This document shows, one piece after another, positions 35,939 to 44,776 of a stretch of DNA of 64,000 bases. Every line of letters starts with the position of its first letter. The stretch's first letter is position 1. This stretch comes from UBA4416 sp035439445 (GTDB lineage: Bacteria; Bacteroidota; Bacteroidia; B-17B0; Aurantibacillaceae), in NCBI GenBank assembly GCA_035439445.1, contig DAORKG010000004.1, positions 85,232 to 149,231 on the forward strand, written 5' to 3'. Made by a program: the position numbers and the translations under genes. The notes under the pieces are model-generated. The model was not told the origin of the DNA and did not search any database. It saw only the letters and a program-made list of their open reading frames with translations.

Positions 35939-37074
35939 TATTTTCTTCCTTGTAATTTATGTAGGAACGAAAAAAAAGCAATAACCCAATCCATTAAAAA
36001 TGGCATTTTGTAGTATAACTTAGTAATGATTGACTTGTACCAGTAATTCCAAAAATATTTTTTACGAATGTTATTGTCATAGTTTTTCATGAACGCTTCA
36101 GAAAAATTATTTTCCTTAAAACAACTTTTTATCTGCCAAGCAGCAAATCGCCCGGATGACATAGCGGGACCAATGCCCTCTCCGGTTGCAGGTTCAACTA
36201 ATGATGCTGCATCGCCACATAATAAAATGCGATTTCCTGAGATAGGTAATTTGCTTCCAAAGTAACCAATTGGAATAGACCAACCTTTTAATTCCCCTAC
36301 CAATTCTGCTTCCGAAAAACGCTCTTTAAATTGTACGTCTTCTTGAATTAAATTATAGAATTCATGCCGCATATTAATGTTATGTTTTGCGAGCATTTTT
36401 TTGTTGGCAGCTATACCTACATTAGTCAAACCATTGGTTGAGGGAAAAATCCAGAGGTAGCCTTTAGGAATTCTTTTATGAAAATAAATTTCTAAACAGT
36501 CCAGTTCAACTTGTTTTACATTTTTATAGTAGGCTCTTAAACCAGGATAAGTTTCTGTTAATGATTCTCGTGTTTTAGTTAATCCTGATTGAACAATAGA
36601 GTGCGCACCATCTGCACCAACTACAATTTTTGCTTTTAATTGCTCCCCATTATTTGTTGTAACAACTACACCATCAGACAAAACCTCTAATTTTTGAATG
36701 CTACAATTTTCCATGATGCTTGTAGTTGTTTCATCTTTTACCATTTGAAGTAAAAAATGATCAAATTCAATACGAGGAAGGCTTGAGAAAAAACCCTTTA
36801 AACGAATTTTTACTTTATGTTTTTTTGGTGAGACAAATAAAGCCTGCTTAATGATGATTCCCTTTTCGAGCTCAGATAATTTCGTTCCAAACTTTTTTGA
36901 AATGGTGTTTAGGATTTTAATGGCATAACCGCCATGTGCATCGCCACAAATTTTCTCTCTTGGAAAGCTTTGCTTTTCCAACAAAGCTACTTTTAACCCC
37001 GAATCAAATAAGCCCAAGGCACAGGTACTTCCTGCCGGACCCGCTCCGCATATGATAACATCAAATTCTTGCAT
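35935..37074 (-). CDS. Geranylgeranyl-reductase-like FAD oxidoreductase
   Basis: A ~379-residue flavoprotein of the geranylgeranyl reductase / UbiH-like group. Start is ATG 37074, giving MQEFDVIICGAGPAGSTCALGLF at once; a longer frame to 37125 would cross the tRNA-His terminator and is rejected. Further marks are FPREKICGDAHGG, VVGADGAHSIVQSGL, and LCGDAASLVEPATGEGIGPAMSSG. It probably reduces double bonds of isoprenoid or polyene chains, or hydroxylates an aromatic; the substrate is not readable. Its stop overlaps the DUF4846 stop by four bases, convergent. Confidence 0.82.
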   Translation of the reverse strand: MQEFDVIICGAGPAGSTCALGLFDSGLKVALLEKQSFPREKICGDAHGGYAIKILNTISKKFGTKLSELEKGIIIKQALFVSPKKHKVKIRLKGFFSSLPRIEFDHFLLQMVKDETTTSIMENCSIQKLEVLSDGVVVTTNNGEQLKAKIVVGADGAHSIVQSGLTKTRESLTETYPGLRAYYKNVKQVELDCLEIYFHKRIPKGYLWIFPSTNGLTNVGIAANKKMLAKHNINMRHEFYNLIQEDVQFKERFSEAELVGELKGWSIPIGYFGSKLPISGNRILLCGDAASLVEPATGEGIGPAMSSGRFAAWQIKSCFKENNFSEAFMKNYDNNIRKKYFWNYWYKSIITKLYYKMPFLMDWVIAFFSFLHKLQGRKY

Positions 37075-37101
37075 CGAAAAGGGATGTAAACAAATATAAA
37101 C

Positions 37102-37130
37102 AAAAAAGCTTGCCATTTCTGACAAGCTTT
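37102..37130 (-). terminator. Intrinsic terminator of tRNA-His
   Basis: On the minus strand AAAGCTTGTC-AGAAAT-GGCAAGCTTT forms a 10-bp stem (one G:U) and runs into six T residues. It begins just after the tRNA-His 3' end. Confidence 0.85.
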
Positions 37131-37132
37131 AG

Positions 37133-37207
37133 GGTAAGTAATCGGGTTCGAACCGACGACCCCCAGAACCACAATCTGGTGCTCTAACCAACTGAGCTAT
37201 ACCTACC
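37133..37207 (-). tRNA. tRNA-His (GTG)
   Basis: Minus-strand cloverleaf: acceptor GTAGGTA / TACTTAC (one G:U), D arm GCTC...GAGC, anticodon stem CCAGA / TCTGG with loop TTGTGGT (anticodon GTG), and T arm with TTCGAAC. The extra 5' G (37207) faces C73 (37133), the His identity pair. The 3' CCA is not encoded, so it must be added after transcription. A terminator follows immediately. Confidence 0.95.
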
Positions 37208-37293
37208 GTTTGGGACGCCAAATGTAATAAATTTTTTTATTACACGAAAAAATTTGAGAAAATAATCAGGTTTTAGCAATTAGTTTGACCTTT

Positions 37294-38856
37294 TTACTTT
37301 TTATAATTCACCATATAGTGTAAACCCACTGATTCTTTGCGTTGTATGGCATGTTTGATAATCAAATAGCCAATACATATTAAGTTTCTTAGTTCACACA
37401 ATTTTTGAGTCACCGTAGTTTTTTCGTAAAGGGCTTCGTTTTCTTTATATAGTATCTCCAATCGATCAAATGCACGTTTTAAGCGCAATTCGGAGCGAAC
37501 AATACCCACGTAATTACTCATAATTTGTTGTACCTCTCGTTGAGATTGGGTAATTAAAATCATTTCTTCAGCATGCTCTGTTCCTTCGGCATCCCAGTTT
37601 GGAATACCTTCAGTAAATGATAATGTAGGAAGGTTTTCTAGTCCCTTTTTAGCTGCTCTGTGAGCAAATACAACCGCTTCTAATAAAGAATTACTTGCCA
37701 AACGATTTGCGCCATGTAAGCCAGTGCAAGCGCACTCTCCCACTGCAAATAAATTTTGAATGGTAGATTGCCCTTCTTTATCAACTTGGATACCTCCACA
37801 TAAATAATGCATTGCTGGTACCACCGGAATCATTTTTACAAATGGGTCAATACCTAATTTCATGCACTTTTCGTAGATATTAGGAAAGTGCTCGATAAAT
37901 GCTTTTCTATCAATATGTCGGCAATCTAAATACACAAAATCTTCTCCTCGTGTTTTTAATTCATTATCAATTGCTCGTGCTACAATATCACGAGGTGCCA
38001 ACGATAAGCGCTCGTCATATTTTTGCATAAATTCCTTGCCATCCGTAGTTTTTAAAACTGCTCCAAATCCCCTGATGGCTTCGGTAATTAAAAAACTGGG
38101 ATGTTCCAAAGGATTGTATAATGAAGTAGGGTGGAACTGAACAAACTCCATGTCCTTTACTCTGCCTTTTGCTCTATAAACCATCGCAATACCATCGCCT
38201 GTGGCAATAGTTGGGTTGGTGGTTGTAGCATACACATGCCCGGCACCGCCTGTTGCCATCATGGTGATTTTTGAAAGGACGGTTTCAATTTTTTGAGTTT
38301 TGGTATTTAAAATATAGGCACCAAAACATTTCACGTCTTTTGATTGAGAAGTCACTACTTCGCCTAAATGATGTTGTGTAATAATATCAATAGCATAGTG
38401 ATGATCAAGAACCGTTATGTTTTTGTGTTTTCGAATTTGAGCAATTAAGGCGCGTTCTATTTCATATCCTGTAATGTCTTTGTAATGCAGAATACGGTGT
38501 TCGGAGTGACCGCCTTCTTTTGCAAGATCATAAGCGCCCTCTTTATTCTTATCAAAGTTTGCACCTAGTTCAATTAATTCTTTTACCCGCTCAGTTCCCT
38601 CTGTTACAACTACACGTACAGCTTCTTCATCACATAAACCGGCTCCTGCAATCAGAGTATCTTGGATATGTTTTTCAATAGAATCTTTATCATGCCATAC
38701 TGCCGCAATTCCACCTTGAGCATATTTGGTATTAGATTCGTCTTCGTTACTTTTTGTAACAATATATACAGAGCCATGTTCTGCTACTTTAAGTGCATAA
38801 CTTAAACCTGCAATACCACTGCCTATAATTAAGAAATCTACTTTTTGTTGCATCAT
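37294..38856 (-). CDS. nadB: L-aspartate oxidase
   Basis: A 520-residue FAD enzyme that oxidises aspartate to iminoaspartate in de novo NAD synthesis. Family marks are FLIIGSGIAGLSYALKVAEHG, TKYAQGGIAAVWHDKDS, GGHSEHRILHYKD, DMEFVQFHPTSLY, GGIQVDKEGQSTIQNLFAVGECACTGLHGANRLASNSLLEAVVF (landmarks, not one quote block in function) ending at a C-terminal helical domain. The RHILH and HPT segments separate it from succinate dehydrogenase SdhA. nadA and nadC are not in this window. Start ATG 38856 (or the next ATG, 3 bases on). Confidence 0.93.
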   Translation of the reverse strand: MMQQKVDFLIIGSGIAGLSYALKVAEHGSVYIVTKSNEDESNTKYAQGGIAAVWHDKDSIEKHIQDTLIAGAGLCDEEAVRVVVTEGTERVKELIELGANFDKNKEGAYDLAKEGGHSEHRILHYKDITGYEIERALIAQIRKHKNITVLDHHYAIDIITQHHLGEVVTSQSKDVKCFGAYILNTKTQKIETVLSKITMMATGGAGHVYATTTNPTIATGDGIAMVYRAKGRVKDMEFVQFHPTSLYNPLEHPSFLITEAIRGFGAVLKTTDGKEFMQKYDERLSLAPRDIVARAIDNELKTRGEDFVYLDCRHIDRKAFIEHFPNIYEKCMKLGIDPFVKMIPVVPAMHYLCGGIQVDKEGQSTIQNLFAVGECACTGLHGANRLASNSLLEAVVFAHRAAKKGLENLPTLSFTEGIPNWDAEGTEHAEEMILITQSQREVQQIMSNYVGIVRSELRLKRAFDRLEILYKENEALYEKTTVTQKLCELRNLICIGYLIIKHAIQRKESVGLHYMVNYKK

Positions 38857-38904
38857 CTATTACGAATTGTTTACGAATATACGAATCTGGGTTTGCTAAA
38901 TATG

Positions 38905-39495
38905 TTACTTGTTTTTTGCTAAAAGTCTTGCGACGTATTTTCCAACAATGTCAAATTCCAAATTAACAACATCGTTTACTTTTAAATGTTTAAATATGGT
39001 GTTTTCAAAAGTATAGGGAATAATGCAAACTGAGAAGGAATCATCTTTCGAGTCTACCACAGTTAAACTGGTTCCGTTAATAGTAATACTGCCCTTTTCT
39101 ACGGTTACATTACCTAACTGATGATTATATTTAATCGTGTAAGTCCAGCTACCTTGGTTATCAATAATTGAAGTTACCACTCCGGTTTGGTCAACATGTC
39201 CTTGAACAATGTGCCCATCAAATCTTCCATTTGCCGGCATACAACGTTCAAGGTTTACATAGTCACCAACTTTTAAATTTCCTAAATTGGTTTTTTGTAA
39301 GGTCTCGTCAATAGCTGTAACAGTGTACTGGCTGCCATTTATTTTTACAACGGTTAAGCACACACCATTGTGTGCTACACTTTGATCTATTTTTAATTCG
39401 TGAGTAAAAGCACAACTAAATGTAAAATGAACATTTGTATTTTCTTTCTCAATAGCTTCTACTTTCGAAAGTGTTTCTATGATTCCTGTAAACAT
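38905..39495 (-). CDS. ribE: Riboflavin synthase, alpha subunit
   Basis: A 196-residue cytoplasmic enzyme converting two 6,7-dimethyl-8-ribityllumazines into riboflavin. It has two homologous lumazine-binding barrels: residues 1-~97 (MFTGIIETLSKVE, SVAHNGVCLTV) and ~98-190 (DGHIVQGHVDQTG, GSITINGTSLTVV). The -7 element TATCTTTG (39508-39501, minus) lies 5 bases upstream of the ATG, implying a near-leaderless transcript. No RFN riboswitch fits in so short a leader. Confidence 0.94.
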   Translation of the reverse strand: MFTGIIETLSKVEAIEKENTNVHFTFSCAFTHELKIDQSVAHNGVCLTVVKINGSQYTVTAIDETLQKTNLGNLKVGDYVNLERCMPANGRFDGHIVQGHVDQTGVVTSIIDNQGSWTYTIKYNHQLGNVTVEKGSITINGTSLTVVDSKDDSFSVCIIPYTFENTIFKHLKVNDVVNLEFDIVGKYVARLLAKNK

Positions 39496-39500
39496 GAGGT

Positions 39501-39508
39501 CAAAGATA
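39501..39508 (-). promoter_or_regulatory. -7 promoter element for ribE
   Basis: Minus-strand TATCTTTG fits TAnnTTTG and lies 5 bases before the ATG at 39495. A -33 TTG is not obvious. Confidence 0.4.
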
Positions 39509-39588
39509 AATACTTTAATTAATTTGCTGTATGGGATTTTTGTAAAATAATCTCTACCTTTATAACATCCCCCATATAAATTTTTGAC

Positions 39589-40377
39589 ATGAAACTATCG
39601 TTTCTTTTTTTATTGATGTTTACGTCTTTTGTTTTTTCTCAAAGTCCATTAAACTTTAAAGGGGAACATTATGCTTTGTACAATAAATGTAAAACTGCAG
39701 TTACTTTTTGTGAACTAACACAACAAGACTACTTATCGTGCGGCTCAGTAAAAAACTGTTATGGATTGTATGTTTTACCCGGCGATACTTTTTATATAAA
39801 CATTGAAGATAAAAACCAATCAGAAAGTATATCTGCAGATATTTCTTTTGGGGGATATTTTCCAGCTATCTCTTCTTTTACATTTCAACCCATAGATATC
39901 AATTGTATGGCACTAGGCGCATTACAAATTGCAATCCCTTTAACAGCAACCCCAGGCTCTAGTTTTCAAATTGTTGCTCAAAACACGGCTTACACTAGCA
40001 GCACTACGTTTACGCCAGGCGTACCCCAACCCTACAATATTTATGTTGGCGGTCAGCAACCAATATATACTTTAGCTTTGTCTGATTTTACAGTTTGTCC
40101 AATTATAGAAGAGGTGTCAGTTAAAGAAAATTGGCAATCATCCGATGAAATTGTTTTTTATCCTAATCCAACAAATAGATTTATTTCTCCTTTAAATTTA
40201 AAGCAAGTAGGATATGAAATTGAAATTACGGATATATTGGGGAATAATGTGCTTAAAGAATCCATTAAATCTTACGATAAAATAGATTTAAAAGATTTGG
40301 GTGACGGTATTTACTTTTGTAAACTTTTCATCAAAGGAGAGTATGGTAACTCTCAAAAAATTATTTTGCGCAAATAA
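39589..40377 (+). CDS. Secreted protein with T9SS type A sorting domain
   Basis: A 262-residue exported protein (signal KLSFLFLLMFTSFVFSQ). The body (residues ~20-180) is Cys-containing (CKTAVTFCELTQQDYLSCGSVKNC) and unrecognised. The final ~75 residues (VFYPNPTNRFISPLN, IEITDILGNNVLKES, GIYFCKLFIKGEYGNSQKIILRK) are a type A sorting domain, so the protein is probably exported and anchored or released at the surface. Function unknown. Confidence 0.8.
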   Translation: MKLSFLFLLMFTSFVFSQSPLNFKGEHYALYNKCKTAVTFCELTQQDYLSCGSVKNCYGLYVLPGDTFYINIEDKNQSESISADISFGGYFPAISSFTFQPIDINCMALGALQIAIPLTATPGSSFQIVAQNTAYTSSTTFTPGVPQPYNIYVGGQQPIYTLALSDFTVCPIIEEVSVKENWQSSDEIVFYPNPTNRFISPLNLKQVGYEIEITDILGNNVLKESIKSYDKIDLKDLGDGIYFCKLFIKGEYGNSQKIILRK

Positions 40378-40383
40378 TTTCTT

Positions 40384-43300
40384 TTAAAAAAACGCCCTCA
40401 CTTGTGCACCGCCAATATTTACTATTCTGCTATTTGGAGATTTGCGTCCTGTGTAATTAATGCTTATTTGAATATTGTTGGTTAAGTTACGCTGATAGCT
40501 TAATTCCCAGGTATAATTATAACCTGTTTTTAAAGCGTTGAGCATTTCATAAGCAACGGGTGTGTTTTGATTTTCGGCATCGTTATATATAATATTAATA
40601 AAATCTGCTTTGCCGGTTAAACTCCCCTTTTCTACTTGATTAAATTTTAACTCTAAACCTACATCGTTTAACTCTGCTTTTTGAAAGCCATCCACTAAAA
40701 TATTTTGTTTTTTGTTGTGTTTATATAGGGCACTGATTCTAAATGCTGTATTTGGTTGGTAGCTCAATTTTTGTTCTAAGTCATACGACTCTATTTTGTA
40801 ATTACGTGTTGAGAAAAAACCGGACTCAGTTTGTTTTATCCCATAAACATTTGTGCTGTTTAAACTCCAAGCCTTCGTTACATTCCATCTCCATCTCCAT
40901 TCATGTGTTGTATTTCCTCTGGTTTCGTAACCATTTGTTAGCAATTGTTTTCCTAAATTATTTTGATAAGTGTAATCTGTACCAAATACAGCAGCACTTT
41001 GGTTAAAGAATAAACTCTGACGAAATGAATAATTCAAGGCTGTTAGTAAAGTATCATCTAGTCTTACATCAATGGGATTAAATGTAAATAGCTTTCCGTT
41101 ATCGTTTGATTTTTTATCAACCCTATATACCGACTGCGAAGCAAAACGGCTAATAAACTTTAACGCTTTACCCGAACTATCCTTTAAAAAAACATTTGGG
41201 CGAAGATTTAATGAGAAACTAAATTGGTCGTGCAAAGCTTTTACATATTGATTGGTAGGTGTATAAACTCTAATGTATAAAGCCTGGTCTGGAAATTGAG
41301 CAATTTCAAACTCATTTAGTTCTTTAATGCCATTGTCGTTATAATCTTTCCAGGCATAAGTACCTTGCCCTGCGGCTACTAATAAATAATAGTACTCTTT
41401 TTTATTTTCTAAACCATATCCTGTTTCATAAAACATACTGGATGTGATAAAGCCTTTTATTAATCTTGGAGAATACTCAATACGACTTAACAAGGTATTA
41501 TCTGGTTTTAAATATAATGGATTGGCATTTTTTAAATGTAGTTCTCTGTATGTAAAAACTACTGAGAACGGATGATTACGAATGCTATTTATATTTGCCG
41601 AAAAGCCTGTATTTTGAGCATAAGTTGAGTCTTTTAAAACTGAGCTATAGGCTTGCTTATCTCTTCTTTCTCTGTAAAACACTTTATATAAATTTCCACT
41701 TGTATCTTTGTTTGTGATATTGGTTTCCCACTCCCAAAATTGATAACTACGCGGTAATAAACTATCAGAAGTGGTTTTCCTGAATTCATTTTGTTCAAAT
41801 TCATCCAAATAGTTTAATCGCAATTTCCAAAAGGTTTGAGAGAAGGATGCTTTATGCCTATAAAAATTACTCAGTTGAGAATTATAATTACTGGTTAGGT
41901 ATGAACCATTGTAGTTTAAACTATTGGTTTTGGTATTATAAAAACTTGAGATGCTATGTTTTAAGCCTTTATAAAATATGCCTTCTTCAAAAAAGTTAAT
42001 ACCATATAATAATTTCAATTTATCATTTTTTTGAATTCCAACTTGTGCAAAACCAACATGCTGGTCGGTATTAATAGGTGCAGTTGTTGGCCTGTTCCAA
42101 TCACGCTCAAACTCTATGGCTCGGTAGCGTTCTATTGGATTGAAGTACTGTTGTATGTATTCATAACCTAAATTATAAATGGCATTTAAGGATTGTTTTT
42201 TTGTAGTATCTTGTTTGATAACGCTCTGGTTGTTACTGCTGATTTTAATTCCATAGCCATCATCGTTTTCAGAATTGAATTTACTGAAGGTGTTAATGTC
42301 GTTCTTTGTGTATACTCCTTCCACATCTATTTGATGGTTCTTATTAAATTGGTAGCTTGCTCCTGTAGTAAACATCTGTTTTTTCTTAGGTGTTACAAGC
42401 GGAATAACCGGCTCATAATTACCCTGTAAAATACCACTCAAAGGCGCTACCCATTTATAAACTTTGCCATTGGCCGTAGTTGAAACTTGAATGTAATTTC
42501 CATTGTTTTCGCCAACATAACTGTACTTCACTCTGTATTTGGCACTATCAGGGTTTGTTGAATAAACGTATACTCCCGGGTATAATACTGAGGAAACAAG
42601 AGTATCTTTTTTCCAATAAAAAACATCGCTACTATTAAATGGAACTAACTCGGCACCGCTGGTTACAGCCTTACTCAAGGTATCACCCACATTAAACATG
42701 GTGAGTTTTTGTGCTTCGGTTAATGTTTGTTGAAGGGTTTTGTTTTTATTATCCTGTTCGCCAAAAAAGTTGAAACGTACTTTTAATTTTTGCGCTTCTA
42801 TTTCTTCACTAAAAAAATAGAGAGAACGTGCATAATTTCTTTCGGCATACTGAAACTCAGCAATAATACGTTTATCTTTTGTAATAATTTGTTTAGCAGT
42901 AAAGGTTAGTTCGGCAGTGTTATAATCAATTATGTAATCATTCTCTTGCCCGCGTTGCAATAATTTACCGTCAATATAAATTCGTTCGGTACCTGATAAT
43001 ACGATAATAAATTGCTCATTATCAGCACCACGCAATCGGTAAGGACCTTGATTGTTCTCTGTGCCTTGTATGATATTTCTAGCAAACTTTCCTTTACTCA
43101 CAGCGCCACTTACATGCGTTTTAAATACTACGGGTTTTTTATTGATGGTATCATCATAGTTGTTTGAAAAATAGGCACCTTGAGAACGTTTATAAAAATT
43201 CATGAAGTAACTGTTAGGTCGCTGTAGCTGAAAATCCCCGACTATTAATTTGGAACTTTTGTTGGACAGTTGCACAAACACTTTGTCAAACTCCTGTAAC

Positions 43301-43875
43301 TGTGCGGTTGTTCCGTCTGCCTGAAAAGGAATGTTATCGTCGGTAGCGGCTAATAATAAATCTACTTCCTCGGTTAGTTTACCACTTACTTGTAGATTTA
43401 AGCTTGAGTTAACCACCACATCCTGATTGTTACCAAAACTAATACCACGGCTTATGCTCCCGTTTTTATTTAATCCATCAGATACAAATGTTTCGCTTGG
43501 TGCTGCAGATCCGGCAAATGCAAGTGTTAGTGGATTTAAAGGCAGTGATAAATCTTTAGTTAGTTTTGCTGTGCTTTGGTGGTAGTATGCCTTTTCAAAA
43601 TTATACGGAAAGCTTTTATAGCTCACAAAAACCGGATCGTTTGGTTTGCTATTAAAAATGATAGCTTTTAAGGGATAATTAATTTTATAGGTTGAGGAGT
43701 CGAGCGCTTCATTTTTTGAAGTAATATGTATGGTTCCCGGAATTAAGCTTAAAGTATCAAGGTAAAGCGTGTCGGATTTTACGAAATAATATTTTTGCTT
43801 TAAGTTCGTTTGAGCTTGTGTCTGAATAAAACATCCAAACAAAAACAGTGTTATAAAAATTAACCTAAAACTCAC
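40384..43875 (-). CDS. Very large predicted outer-membrane beta-barrel protein
   Basis: An 1163-residue exported protein with signal peptide (SFRLIFITLFLFGCFIQTQAQ). After an N-terminal soluble part with a GSISRGISFGNNQDVVVNSSLNLQVSG segment, the remaining ~900 residues alternate hydrophobic/polar residues rich in Tyr, Asn and aromatic ends. This matches a membrane beta-barrel (e.g. LQVSGKLTEEVDLLLAATDDNIP, KLIVGDFQLQRPNSYFMNFYK) and it ends in NIGGAQVRAFF with a C-terminal aromatic pair. Similar conserved giant barrels occur in Bacteroidota without assigned function. The gene stands alone between convergent and divergent neighbours. No TonB box or plug domain was found. Confidence 0.7.
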   Translation of the reverse strand: MSFRLIFITLFLFGCFIQTQAQTNLKQKYYFVKSDTLYLDTLSLIPGTIHITSKNEALDSSTYKINYPLKAIIFNSKPNDPVFVSYKSFPYNFEKAYYHQSTAKLTKDLSLPLNPLTLAFAGSAAPSETFVSDGLNKNGSISRGISFGNNQDVVVNSSLNLQVSGKLTEEVDLLLAATDDNIPFQADGTTAQLQEFDKVFVQLSNKSSKLIVGDFQLQRPNSYFMNFYKRSQGAYFSNNYDDTINKKPVVFKTHVSGAVSKGKFARNIIQGTENNQGPYRLRGADNEQFIIVLSGTERIYIDGKLLQRGQENDYIIDYNTAELTFTAKQIITKDKRIIAEFQYAERNYARSLYFFSEEIEAQKLKVRFNFFGEQDNKNKTLQQTLTEAQKLTMFNVGDTLSKAVTSGAELVPFNSSDVFYWKKDTLVSSVLYPGVYVYSTNPDSAKYRVKYSYVGENNGNYIQVSTTANGKVYKWVAPLSGILQGNYEPVIPLVTPKKKQMFTTGASYQFNKNHQIDVEGVYTKNDINTFSKFNSENDDGYGIKISSNNQSVIKQDTTKKQSLNAIYNLGYEYIQQYFNPIERYRAIEFERDWNRPTTAPINTDQHVGFAQVGIQKNDKLKLLYGINFFEEGIFYKGLKHSISSFYNTKTNSLNYNGSYLTSNYNSQLSNFYRHKASFSQTFWKLRLNYLDEFEQNEFRKTTSDSLLPRSYQFWEWETNITNKDTSGNLYKVFYRERRDKQAYSSVLKDSTYAQNTGFSANINSIRNHPFSVVFTYRELHLKNANPLYLKPDNTLLSRIEYSPRLIKGFITSSMFYETGYGLENKKEYYYLLVAAGQGTYAWKDYNDNGIKELNEFEIAQFPDQALYIRVYTPTNQYVKALHDQFSFSLNLRPNVFLKDSSGKALKFISRFASQSVYRVDKKSNDNGKLFTFNPIDVRLDDTLLTALNYSFRQSLFFNQSAAVFGTDYTYQNNLGKQLLTNGYETRGNTTHEWRWRWNVTKAWSLNSTNVYGIKQTESGFFSTRNYKIESYDLEQKLSYQPNTAFRISALYKHNKKQNILVDGFQKAELNDVGLELKFNQVEKGSLTGKADFINIIYNDAENQNTPVAYEMLNALKTGYNYTWELSYQRNLTNNIQISINYTGRKSPNSRIVNIGGAQVRAFF

Positions 43876-43934
43876 AATGTGTTATAACGATTTATAAATA
43901 TAGAAATTGTATTTTTAAACTTTAAATTGATTAT

Positions 43935-44699
43935 ATGAGAATAATAACTTATAACGTTAATGGCATACGAGCAGCAATGACGAAAGGATTAGTAGATTGG
44001 GTTAAGGCGGCTCAGCCCGATGTATTATGTTTGCAAGAAACTAAAGCCACACCCGATCAGGTAGATGTTCAGGCATTTGAAGCGTTAGGCTATCACCTAT
44101 ATTGGTATTCAGCTCAAAAAAAGGGCTATAGCGGAGTTGCTATTTTTAGTAAAACTAAACCCAAACATGTGGAGTACGGGTGTGGTATTGAAAAATACGA
44201 TTTTGAAGGACGAATTATCCGTCTGGATTTTCAAGAATGTTCGGTGATGAGTGTTTATCACCCAAGTGGAAGCAGCGGAGATGATCGTCAGGCTTTTAAA
44301 ATGCAATGGCTGGCCGATTTTCAGACATATATAGACGATTTAAAAACCAAAATTCCCAATCTGATATTATGTGGAGATTACAATATTTGCCATAAACCAA
44401 TTGATATTCATAATCCAAAATCTAATGCCAATACCTCGGGGTTTTTACCAGAAGAAAGAGAGTGGATGGAGCAATTTATCCAGTCAGGTTTTACCGATTC
44501 GTTTAGGTATTTTAATCAGGAGCCACATCAATACAGTTGGTGGAGCTACAGAGCAGGGGCAAGAGGCAAGAATTTAGGTTGGCGAATTGATTATAATTTA
44601 GTGGCCAATCACCTCGAAAAACACCTTAAAAGAGCAGTGATTTTACCGGATGCAATGCATAGCGACCACTGCCCGGTTTTGCTGGAAATGGAATTTTAA
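43935..44699 (+). CDS. xth: Exodeoxyribonuclease III
   Basis: A 254-residue AP endonuclease / 3'-5' exonuclease of base-excision repair. Active-site motifs are complete: ITYNVNGIRAAMTKG, LCLQETKATPDQ (metal Glu), VYHPSGSSGDD, LCGDYNICHKPIDIHNPKSN (catalytic Asp/Asn), LGWRIDYNLV and the terminal SDHCPV (Asp-His pair). Cytoplasmic, normal length. It is divergent from the large barrel gene with a 59-base gap. Confidence 0.94.
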   Translation: MRIITYNVNGIRAAMTKGLVDWVKAAQPDVLCLQETKATPDQVDVQAFEALGYHLYWYSAQKKGYSGVAIFSKTKPKHVEYGCGIEKYDFEGRIIRLDFQECSVMSVYHPSGSSGDDRQAFKMQWLADFQTYIDDLKTKIPNLILCGDYNICHKPIDIHNPKSNANTSGFLPEEREWMEQFIQSGFTDSFRYFNQEPHQYSWWSYRAGARGKNLGWRIDYNLVANHLEKHLKRAVILPDAMHSDHCPVLLEMEF

Positions 44700-44739
44700 C
44701 AAATTCGAGGATTTTTTTAGTTATTTTAGATTTTTAGGT

Positions 44740-44747
44740 TATATTTG
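44740..44747 (+). promoter_or_regulatory. -7 promoter element for the binding lipoprotein
   Basis: TATATTTG fits TAnnTTTG and lies 29 bases before the ATG at 44777 (17 before that at 44765). No clear -33 TTG. Confidence 0.45.
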
Positions 44748-44776
44748 TCATTACTATTAAACTTATGTACTTAGGT

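Noticed and set aside
37075..37125. N-terminal extension of the geranylgeranyl-reductase-like gene
   Set aside because: It would read through the tRNA-His terminator hairpin, and the Rossmann motif begins directly at ATG 37074.
39496..39588. RFN (FMN) riboswitch before ribE
   Set aside because: The ribE leader is only a few bases by the predicted promoter and no conserved RFN core was seen.
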